This document shows, piece after piece, positions 48,710-60,239 of a DNA stretch of 64,000 bases. Origin of the DNA: Mycoplasma phocoeninasale (GTDB lineage: Bacteria; Bacillota_I; Bacilli_A; Mycoplasmatales; Metamycoplasmataceae). The stretch lies in the NCBI RefSeq assembly GCF_012934885.1, contig NZ_CP051480.1:434001-498000 (forward strand). Direction: 5' to 3'. The notes beneath the pieces were generated by a model. It was not told the origin of the DNA. It was given only the letters and a program-made list of their open reading frames with translations, and did no database searches. How positions within the stretch are numbered: the stretch's first letter is position 1; every line of letters begins with the position of its first letter. A program made the translations under genes and the position numbers.

Positions 48710-49183
48710 CTATTTTCTCAATATTTCTTTTGTTTCTACACTAATTATTTGACTAGGTTTTTGTGTCATCTTTCCAAAATTATAGAAACGTTTAATCTTT
48801 GGAAAAACTTTTTTAGCTTCTTTGATGCTTTGGCAAACTGGGGTATTTGAGAGGTTGCAACTTGACATATAAATAGGTCCATTTTTTTCTAAAAATGCTA
48901 ATAATCTCGCTTGGTTAGGCATTCTAAAACCTTGATCATTTACCACAAGCGTTGTCGCACCAGGTCAGTACTGCTTTGCTAGTGATTCAGCCTCTTCATT
49001 TCATTGCGAGAAATTTCTCGCTTGTTGAATTGAAGCCACTAAAATTATTAGTTTTTTATTTTTATCACGACCCTTGATTTCGTAGATTAAATTTTTAACG
49101 TCATCTTCAACCTTGCCACCAATTCCTAAAACTGTATCGGTAGTTGAAATAAAAAGCTTATCAAATTTGTCAAACACAACCAT
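48710..49183 (-). CDS. tsaC: Threonylcarbamoyl-AMP synthase (TsaC/YrdC-like)
   Basis: A 157-aa YrdC-domain protein making threonylcarbamoyl-AMP from Thr, bicarbonate and ATP, the first step of t6A synthesis. Family features: STTDTVLGIGG, KGRDKNKKLIILV, YWPGATTLV and MPNQARLLAFL ... SSCNLSNTPVC. It is shorter than the usual TsaC (about 190), as in other mollicutes. TGA codons between 48946 and 49001 are Trp. Divergent from mutM with a 39-base intergenic region. Confidence 0.88.
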
Positions 49184-49210
49184 ATTATAGCAAATAAAGA
49201 TAAAAGATAA

Positions 49211-49216
49211 TATAAT
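49211..49216 (+). promoter_or_regulatory. -10 box of mutM
   Basis: TATAAT ends 6 bases before ATG 49223; a leaderless start is expected. Confidence 0.55.
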
Positions 49217-49222
49217 AAATGT

Positions 49223-50050
49223 ATGCCAGAATTACCAGAAGTGAAGGTCGTATGCAAGGCCTTAAAAGCAAATATTCTTAATAAAAAGATTAGTGAAATT
49301 CTAATTTTCAAACCTAAACTATTTAAAGAAAAATCCCCTAGCACTTTTATTGAAAGTTTAAAAAACAAAATAGTTTTAGATATTAACAATATTGGCAAAC
49401 ATATTATTATAAAATTAAGCGATAATTTGATTTTATTATCGCATTTAAGAATGGAAGGAAAATACCGTTTCTATCAAAAAAATCAAGAAATAAATGATCC
49501 TAATTTAGTGATGAAAATTTACTTTGACAGTGGCGAATCTTTGCACTATGTTGATTCACGAATGTTTGGCACTTTTCATCTACGAAATTATGAAAATTAT
49601 GACAAGATTCTACCGATATCAAAAGTAGCACCTGAGCCTTCAGTGAATATTGCTGAGGATGTTTTTGGCAAAATTCATCGTTCATCCACACCAATTAAGA
49701 CTAAACTTTTAGATCAAAGCATTGTTGCCGGAATTGGCAATATTTATATCGATGAAGCTTTGTTTGCGGCTAAGATTCATCCAACTACACCATCATCTCA
49801 CCTATCGCTGTCACAAATTACTGAGATTTTAGAAAATGCTAAAAGTATTATGGACAAGAGTTTTGAAAAAGGTGGAACAACGTTAATTTCATATGAAAGC
49901 CTTAATAAGCAAATTGGTGAATATCAAAACTTTCTTAAAATCCACAACGATAAAATCAAAAACTGTTTAGATTGTGGCAAAGCGACAGAAAAAATCAAAG
50001 TCAATCAACGCGGTACATACACCTGCCCTAACTGCCAAAAGGTTTATTAA
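49223..50050 (+). CDS. mutM: Formamidopyrimidine-DNA glycosylase
   Basis: A 275-aa base-excision repair enzyme removing 8-oxoguanine and nicking the abasic site. The catalytic N-terminus MPELPEV (Pro1 after Met removal, Glu2), the helix-two-turn-helix (SIVAGIGNIYIDEALF) and the C-terminal zinc finger (CLDCGK ... CPNC) are intact. Its TAA overlaps the following ATG. Confidence 0.97.
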   Translation: MPELPEVKVVCKALKANILNKKISEILIFKPKLFKEKSPSTFIESLKNKIVLDINNIGKHIIIKLSDNLILLSHLRMEGKYRFYQKNQEINDPNLVMKIYFDSGESLHYVDSRMFGTFHLRNYENYDKILPISKVAPEPSVNIAEDVFGKIHRSSTPIKTKLLDQSIVAGIGNIYIDEALFAAKIHPTTPSSHLSLSQITEILENAKSIMDKSFEKGGTTLISYESLNKQIGEYQNFLKIHNDKIKNCLDCGKATEKIKVNQRGTYTCPNCQKVY

Positions 50051-50295
50051 TGAATCTGAATTTTGATGAACTACAGGTTGATTTACATGGCTGTGATTCT
50101 CTTGAAGCAACTGCAATAGTTTTAAATGCCCTAAAAGAGCTTGAGGAAGATGAATATCACTTCTCTTATACTTTCATTGCTGGCAATGGTAGTGGAGCAA
50201 TAAAGTTTTTAGTTGAGGATATTCTAGACAAAGAAGGATATAAATACACATATTTGAATAAAAGCAAATCAATAATTAAAGCATTTAAAAAATAA
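50050..50295 (+). CDS. Small Smr-domain-like protein
   Basis: An 81-aa protein that is little more than an Smr domain: VDLHGCDSLEATAIVLNAL at the start and the Gly-rich loop IAGNGSGAIKFLVEDIL. Smr domains bind and often nick DNA or RNA (MutS2, SmrB). The usual DLHG and GxGxG signatures are readable, although the HGxG-type loop is IAGNGSG. Coupled to mutM (TAATG), which hints at a DNA repair or RNA quality-control role (inference). Confidence 0.78.
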   Translation: MNLNFDELQVDLHGCDSLEATAIVLNALKELEEDEYHFSYTFIAGNGSGAIKFLVEDILDKEGYKYTYLNKSKSIIKAFKK

Positions 50296-50306
50296 TGCTT
50301 TTTTAT
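50278..50306 (+). terminator. Terminator overlapping the stop of the Smr gene
   Basis: AAAGCATT/AATGCTTT with a T-run; the stop codon lies in the loop and right arm. Confidence 0.75.
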
Positions 50307-50383
50307 TTCATTTGCCTAGTATTTTAAAATATAATTTAATATAAATAACTTAATATATTCAATTAACATAATAGGAGAAATTT

Positions 50384-51355
50384 ATGGCAAAAAACACATG
50401 GGAAATTGCTCTTAAAGCAATTCAAGAGCATGATAATATTTTTATTTTTCATCATATCCGCCCTGATGGTGATTGTTTAGGGTCACAATTTGGACTAAGG
50501 GAATTAATAAAGACTAATTTTCCGGAAAAAAATGTCTTTGTTTTAGGAGATAATAACAACATCTTTTCGTTTATGACCTGAGACTTTGACAAATTCGAAG
50601 ATATTGACAAAAAATATTTTGAGAATTCACTTGGTGTTGTTGTTGATGCTAACAGCTCAAACCGTATTCAATTTGCAAACATTATCTTAGAAAAAAACTT
50701 TACTCATTTACTAAGAATTGACCATCACCCCAATGATCCAGATATTGCATATGATTATACTTGAGAGGACGCAACCTTTGCTGCCAGTGCTGAACAGATC
50801 GGCTACATTGCGATGAAAGCAAACTTGAAAATATCGCTGCCAACTGCTAAATATTTATATCTAGGAATTAATACTGACTCAAATCGTTTTATGTTTGACT
50901 ATGTTCAAAAGCGTACTTTTGATGTTGTTTCATATTTACATAGTGCTGAAGGTTTTCATGTTTGAGATATTAACTTTCCTCTTTCAATACGTGAAGAGAA
51001 AAGGGTAAAATTTAATGCTCATGTCCTTTTAAATTATAAAAAGGAAGATAAGGTAATTTATTTCCATGTTACTAAAAGATTACTTGATAAATTTGGTTTA
51101 ACTCCAACTGAAGGAAGTGATGTGGGAATTTTAGCTAATATTGGTGATTGCAAAGTTTGAGCATTATTTATTGACCAACCAGATGGTACAATAAGAGGTA
51201 GAGTAAGAAGTAATGAAATTTGAATTAACCATGTTTGTGAAAAATATGCGCCTGGCGGTGGTCATGAATTAGCGGCTGGTGCTACATGCCATAATAGTCG
51301 CGATATTCGCGCTTTAATTGATGATTTAAAAGCTGAGGTGAAGAAATATGATTAA
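50384..51355 (+). CDS. DHH/DHHA1 phosphoesterase (NrnA-like), first of two
   Basis: A 323-aa cytoplasmic phosphoesterase. DHH motifs: FHHIRPDGDCLGSQ, VVDAN, RIDHHP and NTDSNRF; the DHHA1 substrate-binding loop is APGGGHELAAGA. NrnA-type enzymes degrade nanoRNA and pAp; the M. pneumoniae relatives include PdeM, which also cleaves c-di-AMP. The specificity here cannot be decided. Shine-Dalgarno AGGAGA at about 50372. TGA codons (50579, 50762 and others) are Trp. It overlaps its paralogue by 8 bases. Confidence 0.92.
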
Positions 51356-52334
51356 CATTAGTACAGAAAAAAAACAATTATTCCAAGAAATTGAAGCCAA
51401 AATTAAAAAATATAAAAATATTGTTGTCTTCCATCACATTCGTCCTGATGGCGACTGTTTAGGATCACAATTTGGAATGAAAGCCTTAATTGAGGAAAAT
51501 TTTAAAGATAAAAATGTTTATGCCATTGGTGATGCTAAAGGAAGTTTTTCATATCTAGACTTTGCTATGGATGAACTTCCTTTTGCAAAGCTAGAAAACT
51601 CACTAGCAATTATTGTTGATGCTAATTACAAAGAACGTCTAGAAAAACGTGAATACCTAGACAGCAATTTATTTGACGATGTTATTCGCATTGACCACCA
51701 TCCGAATGAAGATGACCTAAATGCCTCAATTAGATGAATTGAGGCGGAAGCTCCAGCTGCTGCTCAACAAGTTACAGAACTGGCCTATGCTCTTAATTGA
51801 AAATTGAATGCAAAGGCTGCTACATATTTATATCTAGGAATTTACACTGATTCAGTGCGTCTAACTACTAATGTGACAAATGATAGAACTATGTTTTTAG
51901 TGTCTTGACTATGAGCAAATAAAGCCAATAAAGATTTAATTCACACTGAAATGGCCAAACGCTCACTATCTGATATTCGCATTAATGCTTTTATTCAACA
52001 AAATATGCATATTGCCAATGGTGTTGTATGATTTTACTTTACCCTTGAAGATCAAAAGAAATTTGGAATTGATGATCCACTAAAAGCTAACCGTCCTTTT
52101 ACATTAGCTTCAATTGATGATAATAAGGCATGAGTGTTCTTTACTCAAGAAAAAGAAAATCAAATCCGTTGTGAATTTCGTTCAAATGGTTGTGCTGTTC
52201 GCAACGTCGCAGTAAAATGAGGAGGTGGTGGCCATCACCGCGCCTCAGGGGCTCAAATTAGCGATGCTAAATTAATTCCTGAAATTGTTAAAGATTTAGA
52301 AGCTGAAACTAAAAATCTTGCTGAATATGAATAA
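51348..52334 (+). CDS. DHH/DHHA1 phosphoesterase (NrnA-like), second of two
   Basis: A 328-aa paralogue of the preceding gene with the same motif set: FHHIRPDGDCLGSQ, VDANYK, RIDHHP, YTDSVR and the DHHA1 loop WGGGGHHRASGA. Both copies keep all metal-binding residues, so both should be active. The 8-base overlap suggests balanced synthesis. TGA codons (51735, 51798 and others) are Trp. Confidence 0.92.
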
Positions 52335-52336
52335 AC

Positions 52337-52361
52337 AAAAACGCCGCTTCGGCGTTTTCAT
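52337..52361 (+). terminator. Terminator after the DHH pair
   Basis: A strong GC stem, AACGCCG/CGGCGTT with a CTTC-type loop, followed by TT and AT-rich sequence. Confidence 0.85.
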
Positions 52362-52391
52362 ATTATAAAGTTCAGAAAAAGATAAAAAAAA

Positions 52392-52468
52392 TGGGGCGTT
52401 CGATGGGAATCGAACCCACGTATGCCGGAGCCACAACCCGGAGCGTTAACCACTTCGCCACGAACGCC
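52392..52468 (-). tRNA. tRNA-His (anticodon GUG)
   Basis: A 77-nt cloverleaf with encoded CCA. The acceptor GCGTTCG pairs with CGAACGC, and the extra 5' G(-1) pairs with discriminator C73, the identity element of tRNA-His. The anticodon loop TTGTGGC reads GUG. TATGAT (52496-52491) serves as -10. Confidence 0.95.
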
Positions 52469-52581
52469 ATTAATTTTGCCTACTTATTTTATCATATTTT
52501 TGCTTTGATTAGTAATTTTTTGCATTTATCTTTATTTTTATAAATAAGTAAATTATTCACAAAATTTATTATAAAATTATT

Positions 52582-52912
52582 GAGCACGGCTAACTGCTGC
52601 ATTTAATAATGTAGAGGAAAATCCGCTCTAGCACTTGCTGAGATGCAAGTAGTGATCATGCTAGACCCAATAAGTCTAGGCAACTTGAAAAAGTTGACAA
52701 CTAGTGCAACAGAGACGAGCTTATTAAGTTAAGATGCAACGATGTAAACTTCATGAGTTAGAAACCCAAATTTTGGTAGGGGAATTAGGCCAATGGAATT
52801 CAACAAAGGTCTGAAAACTATATTCACTATAGTTTAGATAAATAGTTAGCACTACATTTTTAGATGTTTAATCATCATGAAAGTAGTACAAAAAGCGGTT
52901 TATAGTGTAAGA
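52582..52912 (+). ncRNA. rnpB: RNase P RNA (type B)
   Basis: The catalytic RNA that matures tRNA 5' ends. Universally conserved parts are readable in order: TAGAGGAAAATCC (P4/CR-I), GCTGAGATGC, ACAGAGACGAGC, GAAACCCAAATTTTGGTAGGGG (CR-IV/P15 and type B features, quoted here in part) and the 3' CR-V region. It is close to the Bacillus subtilis type B form but shorter. A TATAAA at 52570-52575 lies at the right distance. Ends are approximate. Confidence 0.92.
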
Positions 52913-52940
52913 AAAAGGTCGCCTCCCGACCTTTTTTTCT
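52911..52940 (+). terminator. Terminator of rnpB
   Basis: AAAAGGTCG/CGACCTTTT with loop CCTCC or similar, followed by a T-run. Confidence 0.85.
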
Positions 52941-53011
52941 TATTTTATTCAACAATCTAGTTTACTTTAGTCTCTCTAAATATTAAAATAAAAAAAGCAG
53001 AAGATTTGCTA

Positions 53012-56000
53012 TTAGTAATATTCACGTGTGTCGTTTGAATATTTATAGTAGATTTCTTCTAGCGCTTTAAATATTTCTAATTTTAATTTCTTAACATTTG
53101 ACTGATTTTGGGCATTAGCTCTAATGCTTGGATATTTATCAGCAATTGTCTTACGGGTTAGTTCATGAAATGGTAGCCCCTCATCACTAAGGTTTCTAAA
53201 TTTAATGGCAGTATCTAGAAATCTTGTTGTTGATTGTAAATTAAGTTTATAACGTTCACATAGTTCAATAATATCATTGCGATAATGCTCTCTTAGGTTA
53301 ATATCAAAATTCATCGTAATTACTTCTGGTTTTTCATTTGAAATGTTTTGCTTATTAATGAAATCCATAATTAAGGATTTTTTGGATTTCAAATTAATGT
53401 TACTATCAATTTTTTTGACAACAATATCAATAATATCTTGTTTTGATTTATCTTTATTTTCCACAATTAAATTTAGAATGTAATCGATATTGATATCATC
53501 TTGTTGAAGAAGCTCAATTTCAAAGCTAACATCTTTATTAATTTTTTCAGTTTCATTGTCACTAATTTTCTTATACTTTTGGTAGAGATCAATGTAGTAT
53601 GATTTGTAGTTATCAAATTGATATGGTGAAATTACTGTTAATTTCTTAAAATCCTCAAATGATGAGAGAATATTTCTCAATTTTAGAATTTTATTAAATA
53701 GCGAAATAAATTTCTTTTCATCTTGTGCTGTCATTGATTGAAAGTCTGTTAATTCAATTTTTAGTACTTGCTTAATGAGTTCATTTCATCCTTCATGGTG
53801 ATGATTGCTTTCATCTGTATAGCCGTTAATGTAATCATTAAATGGACGTAGCAAAATGATGTTTTGTGAGTCTTTATCATTACCAAAAATTCTTAGAGCA
53901 TCATCTTGTTGTTTTTTTATATTTTGAAAGCAAACAATGTTCCCAAAATTTTTTATGTCATTTAATATTCGGTTTGTTCTTGAAAAAGCTTGAATTAGAC
54001 CGTGATGAGATAAAAATTTATCAACAAAAAGTGTATTCAAAACTTTAGCATCAAATCCGGTTAAAAACATGTTAACAACAATTAGCAAGTCAAGTTCCCG
54101 ATTTTTCATCTTCAAACTAACATCTTTGTAGTATCCCTGGAATCGATTGCTATCAATTCCCCAATTGGTATGAAAGGTCTTATTATACTCATCAATTGCT
54201 GATCTTAGAAACTCTTTATCAGTCAAATTTAAATTATCAATTGATTCATAGTTCTCATCAATTTCATCAAAATTAGTTTGATAATCTCTTCCACCTTGAT
54301 TTTCTTCATAACTATAAATAATGGCGATTTTAAGTTTCTTGCTTTCGCCTTTATCTTTTTGTAAATTAGTAAGGGTTTTGTAATAGGCTTGTGTCATTTC
54401 AATGTTTTTCGTTGCCAGTAGTGCGTTAAATCCCTTAATTTCAACTTTAACTAAACTACCTTCATCATTACTGCCCTTTGTTTTTTGAATGTAGTAATCA
54501 TATAGCGATGATTTGTCATCTGTTCGTTTGGTTAATCGATTAAAGTTCTCTAATATAAATTGTGAAATTTTAGTAATTCTTTCTGGACTAATTAAAGCAC
54601 TATCCTTATCAATTGAAACAATTTGCTTATCAGGAAATTCATTACTATGGAATTTCCCTTGATATTCAACTCTAAATGGAAGAACATTACCATCCTCAAT
54701 TCCATCGATAATTGTGTATTTATGCAACTGTGGTCCAAAAATGTCTTCAGTTGTTTGTGGAATATCTGAATTCACTATTAGTCCGGCATTTACTTGCTTA
54801 TCAATGCCTAGATTGGCATTATCTTTAAAAATTGGGGTACCAGTAAAGCCAAATAAAATGGCATTTTTAAATTTTGAAGTAATATTCTTATGAAATTTTC
54901 CAAATTGTGAACGGTGACATTCATCAAAGATAATAACAGTGCGCTTACTAAATATTTCTTTGTTCTCCCTATAATTCTTATCTTGACATAGTTTATTTAG
55001 TTTTTGAATGGTAGTAACAATTACTTTATTCGCATCTAAATTACTGTTAAGCTGTTCAATTAACTTCCTTGTCGAAATATTTGATTGGGCTGCACCTTTT
55101 TCAAATGCTTCATATTCTTTAATAGTTTGATAGTCAAGTTCGCGACGATCAACAACAAATAGCACTTTATCAATTTCCGGTTGATCTTTTAGTAGAGTCG
55201 CGACTTTAAATGAGGTAAGAGTTTTCCCCGAACCGGTGGTGTGTCAAATATATCCGCCAGCATGTTTCTTTTTAAACATATTATCCATAGGATTTTTTAT
55301 TGCATAGTCAACTTTTTGTAAAATTTTTTCTGTTGCAGCAATTTGATATGGCCGCATTATTAGCAATTTTCTATTAGAATTAAAAACTGAATATTTACAG
55401 ATAATATTTAATAGAACTTTACGCTGGAAAAAAGTTTCTGTAAAGTCAATTAGGTCCTCAATATGTTTATTAGAGATATCGGTTCAGAACGAAGTAAAAT
55501 TAAAGGTGTTTAGTCCCTTTTTTTGTTTTTGGTCATCCTCATTAATAATTTGGTTGTAGGCATTGTCTAAAATTGTATTTGAATAGTATTTAGTTTGTGT
55601 ACCATTGGAAATAACAAACATTTCGACAAAGTCATAGATTTTTTTATCATCTTTGCTCATACTTTCATTTTTATAGCGTGCAATTTGATTGAATGCCTGC
55701 ATTAGATCGACACCACGTCTTTTTAGCTCAATGTGAACTAGTGGCAGTCCATTGATAAGCACTGTCACATCATAACGATTTGCATCTGAGCCACTTTTGC
55801 TTTTAAATTGGTTTATTACCTGAAAACTATTGCGTGTTCAATTCTTTTTATCAATTATGAATATATTTGTGTATTCGCCATTGTCTTTCTTTAATTCATA
55901 GTAGTAATTTTTTTGAATCTTTTCAGTCTTATCAACAAAAGTTTCATCTTCACGTAGAAGATATTCATTTTGAAATCTCTTTCATTCATTATCAGTAAAC

Positions 56001-56236
56001 TTATAGTTATTTAATTTTTCAATTTGAGCTCGCAAATTTTCAATCATGTCATCAATATTATGAATGTGACTAGCATACTGATAGCCTTGAGAGCTTAGTT
56101 GTTTAATAAATGCTTCTTCTAATTCTGCTTCACTTTCAGATCAGAATTTTGAATTACCCTTATTCTTTGAAAAATCAAATTGATAGACCATTGTGTCTAG
56201 GTCAATATTTTCTGATAATATTTTATTTTCTTTCAT
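53012..56236 (-). CDS. hsdR: Type I restriction enzyme R subunit
   Basis: A 1074-aa motor and nuclease subunit. The N-terminal PD-(D/E)xK nuclease has YDVTVLINGLPLVHIELKRR (about residues 155-172); the SF2 translocase has Walker A HTTGSGKT (about 330), IIFDECHRSQFG (about 430), FGFTGTP and later helicase motifs (FLTGFDAKVLNTL, QAFSRTNR). The C-terminus is helical. Code 4 joins all parts into one intact gene starting at ATG 56236. It overlaps hsdS by 14 bases. Length is normal for the family, so the enzyme should be able to restrict. Confidence 0.94.
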
Positions 56237-57527
56237 CTACTACCTCATTATTATCAAAATCAAGTAATTTATTAAAATAATATTGATATTGCTTATCCCT
56301 TAGCTCAATTTCTTTGAGAAGTTCGTTATTTAGTTTGTCTATGTATGAACTAAGTTTATCTAATGTTTCAACTATTTCTTTTTGAATTTCAATTGGTGGA
56401 ATTGGAATCTCTATATTTAAGATTCTCTTTTTAGATACATTATATCTAGTAGTTCCGAAAGAACAATTAATTAGCATATCTCTTAAACTTTTGCACCTAA
56501 AAAGATATTTTGAAAATTCAGGATCAAAATAGTTTTGATTAAATCTATAAATAAAACAGAAACTGTTTAAAAAAATGTTTTCGTTAGGTTCAAAGCAAAC
56601 AACAGAACTAGTTACAGATTCATCTTTGGTTTCAGACGAACCGGTAAACAATATGTCACCATATTTAATATTGTTTTGTTTTTCATCTGGACTCACGAAA
56701 ACACTATCTAAATCTAGTTGGTCAACACTCATATTTTTAAATATATTTTTATATGGCACATATTTCGAGTTTAAATTATTATTAAAATCTGTTTTACTTT
56801 TACCTTTTAATCCACCCAAAATTGTGCCTAAATTACTCATTTTTTCTCACACAATGTTATTGCAATTATATTTTTTTAATAGATTAGCAAGTATAGAGTT
56901 ATGTTCAGAAATATTTCTTTTGAAGTCCAACAATTTATTAAAGTAATATATATACTGTTCAGTTATTAATTCTATTTCACTTGTAAGTTTATGCTTTAAA
57001 TTTTCCTTTATAACATAAAATTTGTCAATAGTTTCTACAATTTCATTTTGAATATTTATATTTGGTAACTTAATTTTTAAATTCATTAATTGAAGCATGT
57101 CTGGATGTTGTATCCCAGCACCGCGATAATAGCCATTAATAATATCATTATTGTTTTTTAGTCAATAATAAACATATTTCAAATTTACGGTTTCATTCTT
57201 TTTATACATTAGAATATTACCTGCATCTATAAACTGTCCATTGTAGTATTTAATATTTGCAACTCCTCCCGATGGAATGAATATAACTTCTCCATTATTA
57301 ATAAAATCGTTACTCTCCAGATAATCCTCACTAGCGAATTTAAAAATTGGTCCAGTAGTTGATAGTGCAATATCCCCCTTGCCACAATTCTTAATATTAT
57401 TTACTATTGCTGCCGAAACGTGTACATAGTTAATTATTCTATTTTGGTCGTTGTGTTTTCATCCGCTTAATCTTCGGTCAATATTGCAAATTTCATACAA
57501 TTTAAATTCATTAATTATTTTTTTCAT
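56223..57527 (-). CDS. hsdS: Type I restriction-modification specificity subunit
   Basis: A 434-aa DNA-recognition subunit with two target recognition domains, each followed by a conserved helix. The two helices are near-repeats: QNEIVETIDKFYVIKENLK ... YYFNKLLDF (about residues 155-195) and QKEIVETLDKLSSYIDKLN ... YYFNKLLDF (about 385-425). A two-part, non-palindromic target is expected. TGA codons (such as 56841 and 57096) are Trp. It overlaps hsdM by 17 bases and hsdR by 14. No second hsdS or inverted partial copy is in the window, so shuffling is not indicated here. Confidence 0.93.
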
Positions 57528-59112
57528 CTTGACCCTTAATTTTATTATTTATATTAACTATTATTTGATCAATATTTTGTCTTAATTCATTTACTTTTCT
57601 TGAAATATTCTCAATATTGTTATTTAATACATCAATATCAATAACTTCTCTTGTGTCCTTTTCAATAACATACTGAGATATGGACAAATTGTAATCATTT
57701 TCAGCAATTTGAGTTTCATTAATAAGTTTTGAAAAATGAGGGATTTCTTTTTTAAATCTTATTGTATCAACAATATAGTCAATATTTTCTTTTGATAATT
57801 TGTTTTTGCTATCAACGCGAACAAATTCTTTAGTTGCATCAATAAAGAAAATATTTCTGTCTGTATTATTTTTGTTTTTTCTAAAGAGGATAACACATGT
57901 TGATATAGTATTACCGAAAAATAAATCTGAAGGAAGTTGAATAATTGAATCAATAAAATTATTTTCAACAAGATACTGTCTAATCTTTTTCTCAGCTCCA
58001 CTACGGTACAAAATTCCTGGAAATTCAACAACTGCAGCAGATCCATTAGCCTTTAAATGATAAAGAATATGCATAATAAATGCAAAATCGGCCTTTGAAG
58101 ATGGCGCTAAAACTCCAGCCGGCGAAAACCTGGCATCGGAAAGTAAAGTGGGATCATTTTTTCCTTCTCACCTAGTTGAATAAGGAGGATTTGCAGCAAT
58201 AATATCAAATTCCTTGCCAGCAAATAAATCTTTTCCTAAAGTATCGCCAAAAGCGATTTTGAAATTAGTAAAATCCATACCATGTAAAAACATATTTATT
58301 CTTGAAAGATTATATGTTGTTCCATTTATTTCTTGTCCGTATAATCGCAGACTATTAGCCTTTTCTTTATCGACAAGTTTTATAAATTTTAGCAGTAGAG
58401 ATCCTGAACCACAAGTTGGATCATAAATAGTTGTTATGTCATTTTTAATCCCTCGATTTGGATCATTAAAATCAATCAGTGTTAGTCTTGCAAGTAATTC
58501 ACTAACTTCCTGAGGGGTAAAATATTCACCTCCTGATTTTCCAGCATTTTGAGCATACATACCAATTAAATATTCATAGGCATCTCCAAAGATATCAATT
58601 TCATGGTCTTCAAATTCTCCAAAATTCACTCCATTAATTGCTTCAATAACTTTATATAATTTTTTATTTCTATCCGCTACATTGGCACCTAGCTTAGGAT
58701 TGTCAATTTTAATATCGCTAAAAAGGTCTTGAAAGTCGTTTTCTGAACTTTTTCCTTTTGAACTATCATAAATCTGATTAAAAGTTTCTCTTAAAATTTG
58801 ATTTAAGTTTTCTTGGTTATTAGTTTTTGCAACATTTTGGAATAGTTGTGATGGTTTTAGAGAATATCCTAAAGTAGTTGCGATATCATTAGAAATATCA
58901 TCAGTAAATTCTTCATCCTTTCATTGATCAAATGGAAGATCGCCTGGATATGTTTCAGCAAAATGTTTGATAATTTTTTTCGATAAGTAATAGTAAAATA
59001 AAAAACTGAGAACGTAATCTTTAAACTCTCATGGGTCAAGATTATTTCTTAAGTCATTAGCTATTTTTCATATTTTGTTAAATAATAGCTTTTTGTGTTC
59101 GCTACTTTTCAT
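57511..59112 (-). CDS. hsdM: Type I restriction-modification adenine methyltransferase subunit
   Basis: A 533-aa N6-adenine methyltransferase that protects the host site. An N-terminal helical HsdM domain (about 1-160) is followed by the Rossmann domain with motif I DPTCGSGSLLLKF (about 230) and catalytic NPPYS (about 311). ATG 59112 follows CAAAGGA on the minus strand and a TATAAT at 59149-59144. It is the first gene of the hsdM-hsdS-hsdR operon. Confidence 0.95.
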
Positions 59113-59143
59113 ATTGTTGTCCTTTGTAATAAATGTTATTTTT

Positions 59144-59149
59144 ATTATA
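59144..59149 (-). promoter_or_regulatory. -10 box of the hsd operon
   Basis: TATAAT on the minus strand, about 32 bases before the hsdM ATG, with a Shine-Dalgarno between. Confidence 0.5.
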
Positions 59150-59427
59150 GCAAATTAATGGTTATTAACTCGATATAATTCATTACTTAAAAACCTAATG
59201 CAAATTTATTAAAAATATTTAATCCCATAGATCTAAATTAAAAGGATATGAAAAATACTATTAAACAGTTAATTTAGGTGACTGTTATGAGCTTAAATTT
59301 ATTGCTTATTACCCTAAAAATGTTAATAAGAAAGTAAATAAGAAAATTTTTCTTGGATTTTCTTAATTTTTTCGTCATTTTGCAACATCTGTTTTATTTT
59401 TTATTAAATTTAGAATAGGAGAGAAAA
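59150..59427. other. Intergenic region between hsdM and dprA
   Basis: Divergent region without a convincing gene. A 9-codon frame with AAAGGA before its ATG (about 59248) ends at TAG. After it an in-frame stretch reading DCYELKFIAYYPKNVNKK, ended by TAA near 59367, could be a decayed 3' end of a gene, but no start is found. AGGAGAG before dprA lies at 59417-59423. Confidence 0.4.
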
Positions 59428-60168
59428 ATGAATGACTTTTTATTATATTTTAGTATGAAATACTGCGGGGATTGGGACAGTATTTATAAGGCGATTAAAT
59501 CATATGAAAAAATTGATGAAGATAAAATTGTTGAGTATATCAACCTAGATAACATTAAAGATCGCAAATATATTAGTATTTTAGATGAACAATATCCAGA
59601 CCATTTTAGTTATCTAAGAAAGCCACCTTTTATTATTTATTATTATGGCAACATTGACATTTTGTATAATAGTAAAAAAATATGCTTAGCTGGAAATTAT
59701 GAAACTGAAGGTGCTAATAAAATTTTAAATAATCTAGATTTTAAGAATAAGGAATTTGTCTATGTCTCAGAGTATTGATCTGGATTTGACAGCAAAATTG
59801 TTGAAAAGATTTTAGAAAATAATCAAAAATTAATAATTGTTTTAAATTGTGGCATTGAATATTTCAAAGCAATTAACAATTCTAAAATTTTTGAAAACCC
59901 TAATGTTTTGTTAATTACTGAATATCCAAATAATTACCATCCGACAAAAAAATCATTGTTTGCGAGAAATCGAATTTTGGGAGCAATTGCTAAAAATTTA
60001 GTGCTTATTTCTTCAACAAATCACAAAATGATGCCAATTGTTGATAACTTTATTGAATATGGCAAAGATGTTTTTTGCTTTGTTTTGGAAGATGATGAGA
60101 AAAATGACAATATTGAACTAGTAAACTGTGGAGCTAAATTAATTACAAATCTAAATCAGGTACCATAA
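59428..60168 (+). CDS. dprA: Reduced DprA/Smf-like protein
   Basis: A 246-aa protein matching the Rossmann-like domain of DprA, the ssDNA-binding recombination mediator used in transformation. Recognisable parts are LDEQYPDHFSYLRKPPFIIYYYGN and ITEYPNN...SLFARNRILGAIAKNLVLISS. The normally strict GxARGID-type segment is changed to SEYWSGFD and the C-terminal winged helix is missing. TGA 59776 is Trp. Mollicutes keep such short DprA forms without other competence genes; its activity is doubtful. Confidence 0.8.
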
Positions 60169-60192
60169 TAAAGCGCCTGCTTTTTATTTTTT
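60169..60192 (+). terminator. Weak terminator after dprA
   Basis: AAAGC/GCTTT around a GCCT loop and a T-run. Confidence 0.5.
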
Positions 60193-60239
60193 ATTATAAA
60201 ATTATAATTGTATGAATTTTAAATTATAAAAGGAGATTT

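Noticed and set aside
56223-57527. Phase-variable hsdS shuffling
   Set aside because: Only one hsdS is present, with no inverted partial copy, recombinase or long repeat tract in the window.
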